Assembly (NCBI GenBank): GCA_028703945.1
Contig: JAQVLW010000003.1
Span: 1-55,680 of the forward strand
DNA from: Aliarcobacter sp.
Lineage (GTDB): Bacteria > Campylobacterota > Campylobacteria > Campylobacterales > Arcobacteraceae
Reading direction: 5' to 3'
DNA: 55,680 nucleotides
The position numbers were made by a program, and so were the translations under genes. This document shows, piece after piece, positions 15,589 through 25,980 of this stretch. Below the pieces are notes generated by a model, which made no database searches, was not told where the DNA came from, and saw only the letters and a program-made list of their open reading frames with translations. How positions within the stretch are numbered: the stretch's first letter is position 1; the number at the start of each line of letters is the position of its first letter.

Positions 15589-16167
15589 CTAGTGACAACC
15601 ACAACCACCATGAGATTGTTTTGGCTCTGATGTTCCACAAGAACCAGCCCCATGATCATGACCATGATCATGACCACTGCTACCACAACATCCACCACCC
15701 ATAGCAGCCATACCACCAACAACACCTGTTTGAACTTCTTCTTCAGTTGCATCTCTTAAAGATAAAATTGCTACAGAGAACATTAAAGTTTTTCCAGCCA
15801 TTGGATGATTATAATCAATTGTCACATCAGAATCAGTAAATGATTTAACAACAACTTGTACAGTTTCACCATGCTCACCTGTTCCATATAAAGACATACC
15901 TTCAGTTAATTCAATACCTGCAAATTGTTCTTTTGGCAAAGATTGAACGGCTTCATCATTATATTCACCATAAGCATCAACTGGTTGAACTAAAACATCA
16001 GCTTCTTCATTAGCTGACATTTCTATAAGTTTAGACTCTAATCCTGGAATAATTTGACCCTTACCTGAAATAAATTCTAAAGGAGCTTGACCAACATTTG
16101 AATCTAATTGTTCACCAGTTTTTGCATCTTTTAATGTATATTCTATACCTATTACTTTACTTGACAT
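15589..16167 (-). CDS. slyD: FKBP-type peptidyl-prolyl isomerase SlyD with metal-binding tail
   Basis: The 192-residue protein is a proline isomerase and chaperone. The FKBP half-domain opens with VIGIEYTLKDAKTGEQLDSN, followed by LEFISGKGQIIPGLE near residue 30 and the insert-in-flap chaperone domain (about residues 70-125), with FDS-like DVTIDYNHPMAGKTLMFSV closing the fold. The last 45 residues are Gly, His and Cys rich (CCGSSGHDHGHDHG and CGCH), the SlyD metal-binding tail used for nickel delivery to hydrogenase and urease. AAAGGA precedes the ATG. It is the last gene of the long birA-to-slyD cluster. Confidence 0.94.
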   Translation of the reverse strand: MSSKVIGIEYTLKDAKTGEQLDSNVGQAPLEFISGKGQIIPGLESKLIEMSANEEADVLVQPVDAYGEYNDEAVQSLPKEQFAGIELTEGMSLYGTGEHGETVQVVVKSFTDSDVTIDYNHPMAGKTLMFSVAILSLRDATEEEVQTGVVGGMAAMGGGCCGSSGHDHGHDHGAGSCGTSEPKQSHGGCGCH

Positions 16168-16187
16168 ATTTTTCCTTTGATAATTAT

Positions 16188-17177
16188 TTATAATTTAGTT
16201 AAATTTTGTTTTGCTACTTTAGCTTCATTAGAACTAGGATAAAGATCAATTAAAGTACTATAAAAGCTTTTTGCATTATCTTTATCTTTTGTTTTTTCAA
16301 ATGAAATAGCACTATGCAATAATAATGTTGGCATATAAGCTGCTTTGTCATTTAATATAGCAGATTTTTTATAATGACTTATTGCAAGATCATACTTTTT
16401 TCTCATATACCAATTTTGTGCTAAATAAAAATTAACTTCAGCAGGTTTATAATTTGCTTCAAGAAGTTTTTCATATTTTGGAGTTGAAGCATTATAATTT
16501 TTAGAATCAAAATCTTGTTTTGCTTCTTTCATTAAATTTAATTTATCATCAGTTGTAGTTAGTTTTTTTGTAGATACTTCACTAGTCGAAGCAGTATCAA
16601 TACTTGCAGTATTTGCATCTAATTTAGTCGTTGGTGCAACTTGAGAAGTTTTAATTCCAACAGCTTTTTTTAAAGCCTCAAATTCTTCTCTAGTTATAAA
16701 TTGTTGCATATTTTTTTCTAATTCTTTAGAAGAAACATATTCTGTATTAATTTTATTAACAACTGTCGTTAACTTTGTTAACGCAGCTTTTAAACCATTA
16801 ACTGTCTCAGCTAATTGTGCATCATTACCTTGTGATGATACAGGAGCCTTACTATTAGAACCTAAATCTGAAGACGCTCCAATTCTTTGTGCCAATTCAT
16901 CAACTTTTCTCGAAGTTGAATTTAATTTCGCAGAATCACCTTCATATGTAGATTCTAAGCCTTCTAATCTATTTTTAATAGAATCAAGTAAAGAATTAAT
17001 ATCACCAACTTTTGATGTTAATGCATTAATACTATTTTGATTTTTCAAAATATGCTTTTCTGATGAATTTAGTCCATAAGAACCATTTCCACTAGAATCA
17101 TTCGATCCATAAACCGAAACCTCTTCGGCTACGGTTAATGAACTTACTATTAAAAAAGATAGAAGATACTTAGTCAT
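16188..17177 (-). CDS. cpoB: Tol-Pal system coordinator CpoB (YbgF-like)
   Basis: The 329-residue periplasmic protein has a signal peptide (MTKYLLSFLIVSSLTVAEE), a coiled-coil half (about residues 35-175, heptads through NSINALTSKVGDINSLLDSIKNRL) and a C-terminal TPR domain (about 215-329: YNASTPKYEKLLEANYKPAEVNFYLAQNWYMRKKYDLAISHYKKS). In E. coli CpoB binds TolA and links Tol-Pal constriction to peptidoglycan synthesis. It begins 5 bases after the pal stop with no visible Shine-Dalgarno, so coupling to pal is likely. The coiled coil is longer than in E. coli YbgF (263 residues). Confidence 0.88.
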   Translation of the reverse strand: MTKYLLSFLIVSSLTVAEEVSVYGSNDSSGNGSYGLNSSEKHILKNQNSINALTSKVGDINSLLDSIKNRLEGLESTYEGDSAKLNSTSRKVDELAQRIGASSDLGSNSKAPVSSQGNDAQLAETVNGLKAALTKLTTVVNKINTEYVSSKELEKNMQQFITREEFEALKKAVGIKTSQVAPTTKLDANTASIDTASTSEVSTKKLTTTDDKLNLMKEAKQDFDSKNYNASTPKYEKLLEANYKPAEVNFYLAQNWYMRKKYDLAISHYKKSAILNDKAAYMPTLLLHSAISFEKTKDKDNAKSFYSTLIDLYPSSNEAKVAKQNLTKL

Positions 17178-17182
17178 TGAAA

Positions 17183-17722
17183 TTATTTACTTAATTCGTG
17201 TTCAACTCTTCTGTTTTTCGCCCAACAATCTTTAGTTTTTTCAGTACAAACTGGAGAACTTTCACCTAAAGAAACTAATGCAACATTTGCAGTTACACCA
17301 TTTGCAACTAAAACATCTTTAACAGAGTTAGCTCTTTTTAAACCTAATGCGTAGTTATACTCATCTGATCCCCACTCATCTGTATTACCAGAAACTGTTA
17401 CAGTTGTATCAGCAGTTAATGCAGATAATTTAGAAGCATTTGAAGTTGCTTTTTCTTTGTTTTCTGAAGTTAAGTTATATTTATCAAATGCGAAATATAC
17501 ATGTTCAATTAAAACTTTTTGACCATTGATCATATAGTAGTTACCATTTGCTGCTTTTTCTAAAGCAGAAAAACCTGCATTTGAAAGATTGCTAGAATCA
17601 GTATTTGTATTAGCAGACTCTTGAGCTCCATTATCAACATTCATATCAGCATTTTTTTCACTACAACCTGTAGAGAATAACATTGCTGCAACTAATAAAG
17701 AATAAACACCTAATTTTTTCAT
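17183..17722 (-). CDS. pal: Peptidoglycan-associated lipoprotein Pal
   Basis: The 179-residue outer-membrane lipoprotein has lipobox FSTGC near residue 20 and a C-terminal OmpA-like domain (YFAFDKYNLT, then VSGNTDEWGSDEYNYALGLKRANSVKDVL, with the peptidoglycan-binding Asp and Arg). It anchors the outer membrane to peptidoglycan and is recycled by TolB. I start it at 17722 because MKKLGVYSLL begins a proper lipoprotein signal and AAGGA lies upstream; the frame is open further to 17761 but the extension would spoil the signal peptide. It is separated from tolB by more than 500 bases of AT-rich DNA, unusual for tol-pal. Confidence 0.95.
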   Translation of the reverse strand: MKKLGVYSLLVAAMLFSTGCSEKNADMNVDNGAQESANTNTDSSNLSNAGFSALEKAANGNYYMINGQKVLIEHVYFAFDKYNLTSENKEKATSNASKLSALTADTTVTVSGNTDEWGSDEYNYALGLKRANSVKDVLVANGVTANVALVSLGESSPVCTEKTKDCWAKNRRVEHELSK

Positions 17723-17762
17723 AATTTTGTCCTTGAAATAAAATTTGCTGAAATAATACAAG

Positions 17763-17825
17763 AGTGAACCTTAATTATTGTTTATAAAATAAAAATCTAA
17801 AAAAACAATGTTAATTAAGTTCACT
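17763..17825. repeat. Long imperfect inverted repeat upstream of pal
   Basis: The left arm AGTGAACCTTAATTATTGTTT and right arm AAACAATGTTAATTAAGTTCACT pair over about 20 bp with small bulges around a 19-base AT loop. It lies some 40 bases before the pal start on the minus strand, so it would form in the pal 5' leader or end a tolB read-through transcript (T-rich after the first arm on the minus strand). Confidence 0.55.
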
Positions 17826-18203
17826 TTATTGAGTTAATACTTTTCTATTTCTTTTAAATATTTTCTTTTAAATAATTATTTTAAATTTAATAAATAGTTA
17901 TTTATAGGGATTATATTAGAATAAATTAATTATTTTATTCTAATCGTTTTATATAATAAAAAGTTGTAAAAATGACTAAATAATAACATTATTATTTAAA
18001 TAAATGTATATTTCATCTATTAATTATTGTATGTTTTATTATATTTGAAAGAAAAAGTTCTTTATTGAGTAAGGATAAGAATATATAACATGTAACTATT
18101 TGATACATTTAAAATTCATTTTAATACAAAAATAAATTCTTAATAAAAAATATTTGTAAAGATAGTTAGGAGAGGTATTAATTAAGATATATAATTTATG
18201 TAT

Positions 18204-18228
18204 CTGTAAAGCTTTTTAAGCTTTACAG
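18204..18228 (-). terminator. Hairpin downstream of tolB
   Basis: CTGTAAAGCTT and AAGCTTTACAG pair perfectly over 11 bp with a 3-base loop, 12 bases past the tolB stop. No T-tract follows on the minus strand, so termination may be partial. Confidence 0.5.
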
Positions 18229-18240
18229 TACTATGAGAAT

Positions 18241-19509
18241 TTACCAATCAATAGATTGAATTCTTTTACCTTTAAGAGGGAATAAAAATGATTTACTATA
18301 TGTTAATCTAATTATTCCAATTGAACTTGAGCCACCAAAAGTTTTAATAAATAATAATGTTTCACCATCAGTAGAAAACTTTGGAAACTGATTTATACCA
18401 CTTGAAGTTAATCTTTTCATACTATCAGTTTTTGTAGAAATCAGATATAAGTTAAAGCTTTTTTCTCCCATTTCATTAGAAGAATCTTTACTACTGTATA
18501 CAATATTATTTCCAAAAGCAGTGGCTGACGAGTTATTATTACTGTGATATACTAATCTTTCAACTGAACTTGAATTAATACCTTGAGCAAAGATATTAGG
18601 GTTTCCTAATCTATCAGAAACGAATACAATTCTTGTATCATTTTCAATAAAGTGCCCTCCAACATCAATTCCTCCATACTTAGTTACCTGAGTTTGTTTT
18701 TTAGTTCTTGTATCATATACAAAAATATCTGGTTGACCAGTAGGTGAAGCTGTAACTAAAAGCTTTGTTCCATCAGCATTTACATCTGAACAAGCCAACA
18801 TACCATCTGATTCCATTATAATTTCTTTACTTCTATTATAAATATTTAATTTAACTAAAGTAGGTTTTTTATAATTATACGTAGTATAATAAATAGTTTT
18901 TTGCTCACTGTCTGCCCATTTTGGGAAAATATTTAATCCACCTGATACAACTGTCTTTTTATAAGTTAAAGTATAATCCCCAATCATAATATCAGCAGCA
19001 CCTGATGATGTATATGTTGAAAATACAACAAATTTTTCCATCCAATCAATACCTGGTGCTTTAAAAAATGCATTTGTTGAAATAGCAGCTTTATGAGCTA
19101 AGAAAACATATCTATCTTCTTGTGTTGTAGCAAAATTCTTTTCTAATATCAGTGTTCTAGAATTTATGTCATATAATTTAGTCATCAAAGTATAAGAATC
19201 TGCTTCTTTTTTAGCAGATAAATTCAAATATAAATTTATCCCTTGATTAGATAACCCAATAATATCAGGCATATTCTCATATGAAGTCACACTATTTACT
19301 GAAACAACTTCAAAATGACCACTTACAGATAAATCATCTGCTAAATTCTTTTTAATTTTGTTTAAAGTTTCAATTTCTAATGTATCAGTTGCAACTGAAA
19401 CTAAAATTTTTGGTAAAGCATTAGTTTTTTTCACTACTTCTAAATTTGCATCAACTTGTGCAAAAACAGAGCAAAATACCAATGACAACAATAATAATAT
19501 TTTATACAT
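18241..19509 (-). CDS. tolB: Tol-Pal periplasmic protein TolB
   Basis: The 422-residue protein has a signal peptide (MYKILLLLSLVFCSVFAQ), an N-terminal alpha/beta domain (about residues 30-150) and a C-terminal beta-propeller (about 160-422) with repeated PD-type strands: FPKWADSEQKTIYYTT, MLACSDVNADGTKLLVTASPTGQPDIFVYD and FPKFSTDGETLLFI. TolB shuttles between Pal and TolA during envelope constriction. Length is close to E. coli TolB (430). AAGGA precedes the ATG. It begins 5 bases after the tolA stop and is followed by an unusually long non-coding gap before pal. Confidence 0.93.
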   Translation of the reverse strand: MYKILLLLSLVFCSVFAQVDANLEVVKKTNALPKILVSVATDTLEIETLNKIKKNLADDLSVSGHFEVVSVNSVTSYENMPDIIGLSNQGINLYLNLSAKKEADSYTLMTKLYDINSRTLILEKNFATTQEDRYVFLAHKAAISTNAFFKAPGIDWMEKFVVFSTYTSSGAADIMIGDYTLTYKKTVVSGGLNIFPKWADSEQKTIYYTTYNYKKPTLVKLNIYNRSKEIIMESDGMLACSDVNADGTKLLVTASPTGQPDIFVYDTRTKKQTQVTKYGGIDVGGHFIENDTRIVFVSDRLGNPNIFAQGINSSSVERLVYHSNNNSSATAFGNNIVYSSKDSSNEMGEKSFNLYLISTKTDSMKRLTSSGINQFPKFSTDGETLLFIKTFGGSSSIGIIRLTYSKSFLFPLKGKRIQSIDW

Positions 19510-19514
19510 ATATT

Positions 19515-20243
19515 CTATCCTTCTGATTTAAAATCAACATTAATTCTTATATCTTTATCTTTTGTGGGCTTAGGATAAGCTACATTTTTTTGTTCTTCTA
19601 AGAAAGCTTTTAAAGATGAATCAAAACCTTCATCACCTGAATTAGTAATGACACGATACTCAAATCTTCCATCTAAATTAATCATAATTAATACTACCGC
19701 TTTAAGTCCTGTACCAATTGGATTCCAAACAGATAACAATTCATGTACTTTTGAAAAGTACTCATCTGTTTCTTGACCTTTATTAGCATTTGTACTTTTA
19801 ACATTTGTTGCAGTTTTTTCATCTTCAAGCAATTTATCAATTTTAATATTATTAGATTTTTTTTCTTTTTCAAACTTTGACTTAAATCTTTTTGGATCAA
19901 TTGACTTTTCAATGTTATTAACTTCTTCTTTCGCAACCGTTTTAGCAGTTTCTTTTACATTTGCGAATAAAGATTTAAGATCTGGTTTCTTCTCATTTGA
20001 AGCTGACGCAACCTTTTCCTCTTTAACTGCTTCTTTCTCTATTATCTTATCTGTCTTTTTCTCGACCATTTTCTTTTCAGCTTTTTCTGTAATCATATCT
20101 AGCTCAATAGTCATTGATGTTGATTTAAGATCATAAGTCTTAGGAATTGGACTCGCTAGATATGCAATTAATAAAAAACATATGAAAATGTAAAATGAAA
20201 CAGCTATTATACCTGAAAGTATAAATGAAAAATTCTTTTGCAT
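19515..20243 (-). CDS. tolA: TolA-like envelope energy transducer (TonB-type C-terminal domain)
   Basis: The 242-residue protein has an N-terminal transmembrane helix (about residues 8-30), a Lys/Glu-rich extended periplasmic rod (about 50-165: EKAEKKMVEKKTDKIIEKE) and a globular C-terminal TonB/TolA domain (about 175-240) with VVLIMINLDGRFEYRVITNSGDEGFDSSLKAFLEEQ. It carries proton-motive energy from the TolQ-TolR motor to TolB and Pal. The rod is shorter than in E. coli TolA (421 residues). It begins 3 bases after tolR and precedes tolB by 5 bases; the position in the operon, more than sequence, decides TolA over TonB. Confidence 0.85.
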   Translation of the reverse strand: MQKNFSFILSGIIAVSFYIFICFLLIAYLASPIPKTYDLKSTSMTIELDMITEKAEKKMVEKKTDKIIEKEAVKEEKVASASNEKKPDLKSLFANVKETAKTVAKEEVNNIEKSIDPKRFKSKFEKEKKSNNIKIDKLLEDEKTATNVKSTNANKGQETDEYFSKVHELLSVWNPIGTGLKAVVLIMINLDGRFEYRVITNSGDEGFDSSLKAFLEEQKNVAYPKPTKDKDIRINVDFKSEG

Positions 20244-20246
20244 TAA

Positions 20247-20636
20247 TTATCCGTCTGTTACTAATGCAACTTTAAAAAAACCAGCTTCTTTAACTGATTT
20301 TAAAACAAACATAATATCATCATATTTTAATTCTTTATCAGCTCTTATATGAATGGGAGTACTTTGATCTTTTCCATTTGAAAAAAGAAGAAAACTATCT
20401 GGGAAATTTGCTATTTCAACTTTATTTTTATTAAGTGTAACTATTCTATCTTTAGTAATAATAATATCAATTTTTTGAACATCTTGCGCTTGTTGTGATT
20501 TACTTCCAGTTGGAAGATTTATTTGTTCTTCAAACTCTATTACAGGAGCTGTAACCATTAATATTGCTAGTAAAACTAGCATAATATCAACTAAGGGTGT
20601 AATATTTAATTCTGGTTTATCATTAAAATCATACAC
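20247..20636 (-). CDS. tolR: TolR/ExbD family proton-channel protein
   Basis: The roughly 129-residue protein has one transmembrane helix with the conserved Asp: NITPLVDIMLVLLAILMVTAPVI (Asp near residue 20). It then has a periplasmic domain containing FEEQINLPTG and PIHIRADKELKYDDIMFVLKSVKEAGF, standard for ExbD/TolR. With TolQ it uses proton flow to energise TolA. I choose GTG at 20636 as the start because AAGGG lies eight bases upstream inside the tolQ end; an in-frame TTG at 20654 would overlap tolQ. It starts 4 bases after the tolQ stop. Confidence 0.9.
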   Translation of the reverse strand: MYDFNDKPELNITPLVDIMLVLLAILMVTAPVIEFEEQINLPTGSKSQQAQDVQKIDIIITKDRIVTLNKNKVEIANFPDSFLLFSNGKDQSTPIHIRADKELKYDDIMFVLKSVKEAGFFKVALVTDG

Positions 20637-20640
20637 TATA

Positions 20641-21201
20641 TTAACCCTTAGCAATTAAAATTTGGGCTTGTGCCTTAAGATAAATATTTAACTCATATAT
20701 CTTTCTTGAAAGTATTTGGTGAAAAGTATAAGCGAATACAGCAACAAAAATACCAGCTGCTGTTGCAACTAATGCTTCACTAATTGCAGGTGCAATAATA
20801 GAAAAAGCTACTTTTGATTGATTTGCAAATTTAGCAAAAGATTCTAATATTCCAATAACTGTTCCAAAAAGACCAATAAATGGAGATGTTGAAGAAATTA
20901 TTGCTAACCAAGAAATCCCTGAACTTGCATCTTTAATTATATTAATTTCACAAGCATATAATAGTTCTTTTGAACTAGTATTATTTGTACACTTATTTAG
21001 TGCAGACAATGACGAAAATCTAGCTTCTCTAGATGTTAATGATTCTAGTGACTTAACTTCATTTTTAATAAGTGCTGTAACAGCAAAATATCTATAAAAG
21101 AAAATCCAGATTGTAACGATTAGGTAAATTGACAATAGTGCTAAAACTATATAAGTTATAGCACCACTATTTGCCAAATAATTTAGTATTGTAGTAATCA
21201 T
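20641..21201 (-). CDS. tolQ: TolQ/ExbB/MotA family proton-channel protein
   Basis: The 186-residue inner-membrane protein has three transmembrane helices: residues 10-35 (ITYIVLALLSIYLIVTIWIFF), about 105-130 (LAIISSTSPFIGLFGTVIGILESF) and about 140-165 (ISEALVATAAGIFVAVFAYTF). The GLFGTVIGI and EALVATAAG motifs with channel-lining Thr are the family hallmark. I start it at ATG 21201 (MITTILNYLANSG), one base after the atpC stop; the frame is also open from a TTG at 21240 within atpC. TolQ/TolR assignment rests on the tolA-tolB-pal context. Confidence 0.92.
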   Translation of the reverse strand: MITTILNYLANSGAITYIVLALLSIYLIVTIWIFFYRYFAVTALIKNEVKSLESLTSREARFSSLSALNKCTNNTSSKELLYACEINIIKDASSGISWLAIISSTSPFIGLFGTVIGILESFAKFANQSKVAFSIIAPAISEALVATAAGIFVAVFAYTFHQILSRKIYELNIYLKAQAQILIAKG

Positions 21202-21202
21202 T

Positions 21203-21580
21203 TTATGCGAATGAATTAATTTTTGCTTCAACTGAAGCAACAGATATATTCGAATCTTTTACAGAATTTACTAATTCTTTTGCAGCTTCAATATTTTTAG
21301 CTATTTCTGAATCTTTTCCTGATGTTAATGCGATAGCACCATCTGCTAATACATCAACTGATTTTTCATCTACTTTCACATGTCCCCAGTTAATAGCAAC
21401 TGCTTCTGTAGAATTTGCTTTTTCAATAACAATTACACCAACTGTTAACGAAGAGATTAATGATGAATGTCCTGGCAAAACACCAAACTCTCCCTCTTTT
21501 CCAGGGAGAGTTACTGTTTTAACATCATCATTAAAAATTTCGCCATTAGGTGTAACTATTGATAATCTAATTGTATCCAT
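21203..21580 (-). CDS. atpC: ATP synthase F1 epsilon subunit
   Basis: The 125-residue protein starts with the epsilon beta-sandwich (IRLSIVTPNGEIFNDDVKTVTLPGKEGEFGVLPGHSSLISSL) and ends in a short helical hairpin. It connects the gamma stalk to the c-ring and can inhibit ATP hydrolysis. The helical tail is a little shorter than in E. coli (139 residues). It is last in atpF'FHAGDC, begins 22 bases after atpD, and is followed almost without gap by tolQ. Confidence 0.97.
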   Translation of the reverse strand: MDTIRLSIVTPNGEIFNDDVKTVTLPGKEGEFGVLPGHSSLISSLTVGVIVIEKANSTEAVAINWGHVKVDEKSVDVLADGAIALTSGKDSEIAKNIEAAKELVNSVKDSNISVASVEAKINSFA

Positions 21581-21602
21581 GTTATGCCTTATATGGTTTT
21601 GT

Positions 21603-23015
<1,413 letters not shown>

Positions 23016-23900
23016 TTATTTTAACGATTCAACACCACTGATAATTTCTATCAGCTCTGTTGTAATTGCAGCTTGTCTAGCTTTGTTATATTCTACTGTT
23101 AAACTATCTACTTTTTCTTTTGCATTTTTAGTTGCAGCTTCCATAGCTTGCATTCTAGCACTATGTTCTGCAGCTAAAGAATCAATTAAAGCATAATACA
23201 TATTGAAATCAATATATTTATCTGTTAATTCGTTTAACACTTCTTCATCATCATCTGGTTCAATATCTAACATAGATCCAGTATCTTTTACTTCTGCAAG
23301 ATCTAAGCTTATTGGCAGTAAATCTCTTACTCTAATTTCTTGAGTTAACATATTTAAAAAACCATTATAAACAATTACAACTTTATCAGTAACTTTATTT
23401 TTAAAATCTTCAACAACAGCATGAATAAACTCAGCAGCTCTATCATATTGAGGTGCAGAAGATAAATCAGAAACTCTTTGCTCTAAAGCAATTCCTTGGA
23501 AAGAAAAGAAATCAACACCTTTTCTTCCAGCAGCTCTTAATCTTACTTTTGTACCTTTTGCTTCATATTCAGCAATTAATTTACTAACAGTTTTAATTGT
23601 CGCCATATTAAAACCACCGCAAAGTCCTTTATCAGCAGTTACAAAAACAATATCAACTGTTTTTGGTGCATTATTTTGAATAAATGCTCTACTAATATTT
23701 CCTTCGTCTTGAACTTTGCTAACTCTAGCAGCAATATCAGAAAGAACTTCATTTATCTTTTTTGCATAACTTCTAGCTTGTTCTGACAATTGTCTAGTAC
23801 GAGTTAGTTTTGCAGAAGATACAAGCTTCATAGCTTTTGTAGTTTTCTGAGTATTTTTAACACTACCTATTTTTACTTTTATCTCTTTTAAGTTAGCCAT
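23016..23900 (-). CDS. atpG: ATP synthase F1 gamma subunit
   Basis: The 294-residue central-shaft protein has the conserved N-terminal helix ANLKEIKVKIGSVKNTQKTTKAMKLVSSAKL and the C-terminal helix ending RQAAITTELIEIISGVESL, which form the rotating coiled coil, and the internal FVTADKGLCGGFN block near residue 85. AAGGAT precedes the ATG. It follows atpA by 10 bases. Confidence 0.98.
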   Translation of the reverse strand: MANLKEIKVKIGSVKNTQKTTKAMKLVSSAKLTRTRQLSEQARSYAKKINEVLSDIAARVSKVQDEGNISRAFIQNNAPKTVDIVFVTADKGLCGGFNMATIKTVSKLIAEYEAKGTKVRLRAAGRKGVDFFSFQGIALEQRVSDLSSAPQYDRAAEFIHAVVEDFKNKVTDKVVIVYNGFLNMLTQEIRVRDLLPISLDLAEVKDTGSMLDIEPDDDEEVLNELTDKYIDFNMYYALIDSLAAEHSARMQAMEAATKNAKEKVDSLTVEYNKARQAAITTELIEIISGVESLK

Positions 23901-23910
23901 TGACTAATCC

Positions 23911-25428
23911 TTAGTTTGCACTAAATACAGTTTTAAACTCTTCTAATGCAGCTTTTAATTCTGCTTCTGTATTATCATCAATTTTTTGAGAAGATTTGAT
24001 TGCATTTAAAATATTTGAATATTTTTGTTCAAAAAACGCATGTAATTCAGCTTCAAATCTTACAACATCACTAACAGCAATATCATTTAAATAGCCTTTA
24101 GTACCTGCATAAATAATAACAACTTGTTTTTCAATAACTAATGGCTTATTTACACCTTGTTTTAATACTTCTACCATTCTTTGACCAAGCTCTAATTCTC
24201 TTCTTGTAGCTTCATCTAGATCTGATGCAAATTGTGCAAATGCCTCAAGCTCTCTATATTGTGCAAGAGATAATTTTAAAGTACCAGCAACTTGCTTAGT
24301 AGCTTTAATTTGTGCAGCTCCACCAACTCTTGATACTGATAAACCAACATTAATTGCAGGTCTAATTCCTGAGTTAAATAGATTAGTTTCTAAGAAAATT
24401 TGCCCATCAGTAATAGAAATAACATTTGTTGGAATATATGCAGCAACATCTCCAGCTTGTGTTTCAATAATAGGTAACGCAGTCATAGAACCAGCACCTC
24501 TTTCATCACACATTTTAGCAGCTCTTTCTAATAATCTTGAGTGTAGATAAAATACATCCCCTGGATATGCTTCTCTTCCTGGAGGTCTTCTTAAAATTAA
24601 TGACATTTCTCTATATGCAACTGCATGTTTTGATAAATCATCATAAATAATAAGCGCATGCTTACCATTATCTCTAAAGAATTCACCAATTGTAACACCT
24701 GTATATGGAGCTAAGAATTGTAATGCAGCCGAATCAGCAGCTGATGCATTAACAATAATTGTATATTCCATTGCCCCAGCATCTTCTAATGTTCTAACAA
24801 TAGAAGCAACAGATGAAGATTTTTGACCAATAGCTACATAAATACAAACTACACCTTCACCTTTTTGGTTAAGAATAGTATCAATAGCAACAGTTGTTTT
24901 ACCAGTTTGTCTATCACCAATAATAAGCTCTCTTTGACCTCTTCCAATTGGAACTAAAGCATCAATTGCTTTGATACCTGTTTGTAATGGCTCATGAACA
25001 GATTTTCTAGCCATGATTCCAGGAGCTTTTTCTTCTACTAGTCTTGATTCAGTAGAAGCAATAGCACCTTTACCATCAATTGGTTCACCAAGAGCATTAA
25101 CTACTCTTCCAACCATTCCTTCACCAACAGGAGTAGATAAAAGTTTTCCAAGTCTTTTACAAGAAGTACCTTCTCTTAGACCCTCACCTTTTCCAAGAAC
25201 AACAACACCAACTGAAGATTCTTCTAAGTTAGAAGCAAGACCTCTCTCACCATTTTCAAACTCAACAATTTCCCCAGCCATAACATTTTTTAGACCGTAA
25301 ACTTGAGCAATACCATCTGCATAAGAGATAATTTTACCTGTTTCATTTACATCTACATTTAATTCAAAGTTATCAATTCTTTCTTTTATAATAGAACTGA
25401 TTTCATCAGCTTGAATTTTTGCACCCAT
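23911..25428 (-). CDS. atpA: ATP synthase F1 alpha subunit
   Basis: The 505-residue non-catalytic nucleotide-binding subunit shows the N-terminal barrel ([17 protein letters not shown]), the P-loop [15 protein letters not shown] near residue 170, the alpha Arg-finger region and the signature [17 protein letters not shown] near 365. Length is typical. AGGAG precedes the ATG. It is placed between atpH and atpG, as in Campylobacterota. Confidence 0.99.
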   Translation of the reverse strand: MGAKIQADEISSIIKERIDNFELNVDVNETGKIISYADGIAQVYGLKNVMAGEIVEFENGERGLASNLEESSVGVVVLGKGEGLREGTSCKRLGKLLSTPVGEGMVGRVVNALGEPIDGKGAIASTESRLVEEKAPGIMARKSVHEPLQTGIKAIDALVPIGRGQRELIIGDRQTGKTTVAIDTILNQKGEGVVCIYVAIGQKSSSVASIVRTLEDAGAMEYTIIVNASAADSAALQFLAPYTGVTIGEFFRDNGKHALIIYDDLSKHAVAYREMSLILRRPPGREAYPGDVFYLHSRLLERAAKMCDERGAGSMTALPIIETQAGDVAAYIPTNVISITDGQIFLETNLFNSGIRPAINVGLSVSRVGGAAQIKATKQVAGTLKLSLAQYRELEAFAQFASDLDEATRRELELGQRMVEVLKQGVNKPLVIEKQVVIIYAGTKGYLNDIAVSDVVRFEAELHAFFEQKYSNILNAIKSSQKIDDNTEAELKAALEEFKTVFSAN

Positions 25429-25449
25429 TCAATTTCTCCTTTGTAAGTT

Positions 25450-25980
25450 CTAAACTGCTTTTAAAATATGATCTATTAACTGTGATTTTAATCTCTCTTT
25501 AGAAAAAGAAATCTCAACTCCTAGCCCATCAATATCTACTTTAATACCATCATAATCACAAACATTTTGTGTTAATGATAATTTAACATTAAATTTTTTA
25601 CTAAATTGTTCTTCGATTGAAGAGACATAATCATTTGATAATACTTGATTAGTATAAACAACACCAATATAATTATTATTCATTTTTGCAATTTGAGTGT
25701 TTAATTCTTTTGCAATAATTGGTAATAATGATAACCTTCTTTTTTCACCAAGTAGTTTTATGAAATTTTTAAAAATTCCATCCGCTGAATCAACTAAAGA
25801 GATAATTAAATCTACTTTTGCATTATCAGCAACTTCTGGAGAAGTTATAATTGAAATAAATTTTTCATCACAAAACGCTGATGAAATAGTATTTAAATTA
25901 CCACTAATGCTGTTAATAACTTGATTATCTCTACCATCAATCAATGCTTTAACATATCTTTTTGCTACTAAATCATTCAT
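25450..25980 (-). CDS. atpH: ATP synthase F1 delta subunit
   Basis: The 176-residue stator cap protein has an N-terminal helical domain starting NDLVAKRYVKALIDG, LGEKRRLSLLPIIAKEL near residue 80, and the C-terminal strand region (VDIDGLGVEISFSKERLKSQLIDHILKAV) where the usual family signature is only loosely kept. It joins alpha to the b/b' stalk. It begins directly after the atpF stop with no spacer and uses the AAGGTAG near the atpF end as a ribosome binding site. Confidence 0.95.
   Translation of the reverse strand: MNDLVAKRYVKALIDGRDNQVINSISGNLNTISSAFCDEKFISIITSPEVADNAKVDLIISLVDSADGIFKNFIKLLGEKRRLSLLPIIAKELNTQIAKMNNNYIGVVYTNQVLSNDYVSSIEEQFSKKFNVKLSLTQNVCDYDGIKVDIDGLGVEISFSKERLKSQLIDHILKAV

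Larger units (their letters stand above)
17723..18240. other. AT-rich gap between tolB and pal with several inverted repeats
   Basis: About 520 bases contain no reading frame longer than about 14 codons with a ribosome binding site. The stretch is far more AT-rich than flanking genes. Inverted repeats are at 17763-17825 (long, imperfect), 17915-17944 (11-bp perfect arms, ATTAGAATAAA), 17978-17997 (9-bp arms AAATAATAA) and 18204-18228 (11-bp arms). The pal promoter must lie here if tolB transcripts end at 18204-18228. I see no tRNA or known small RNA. Confidence 0.7.

Noticed and set aside
15465-15752. Long frame overlapping the slyD 3' end, rich in Val
   Set aside because: It is the shifted frame of the His/Gly-rich slyD tail and runs through the slyD terminator.
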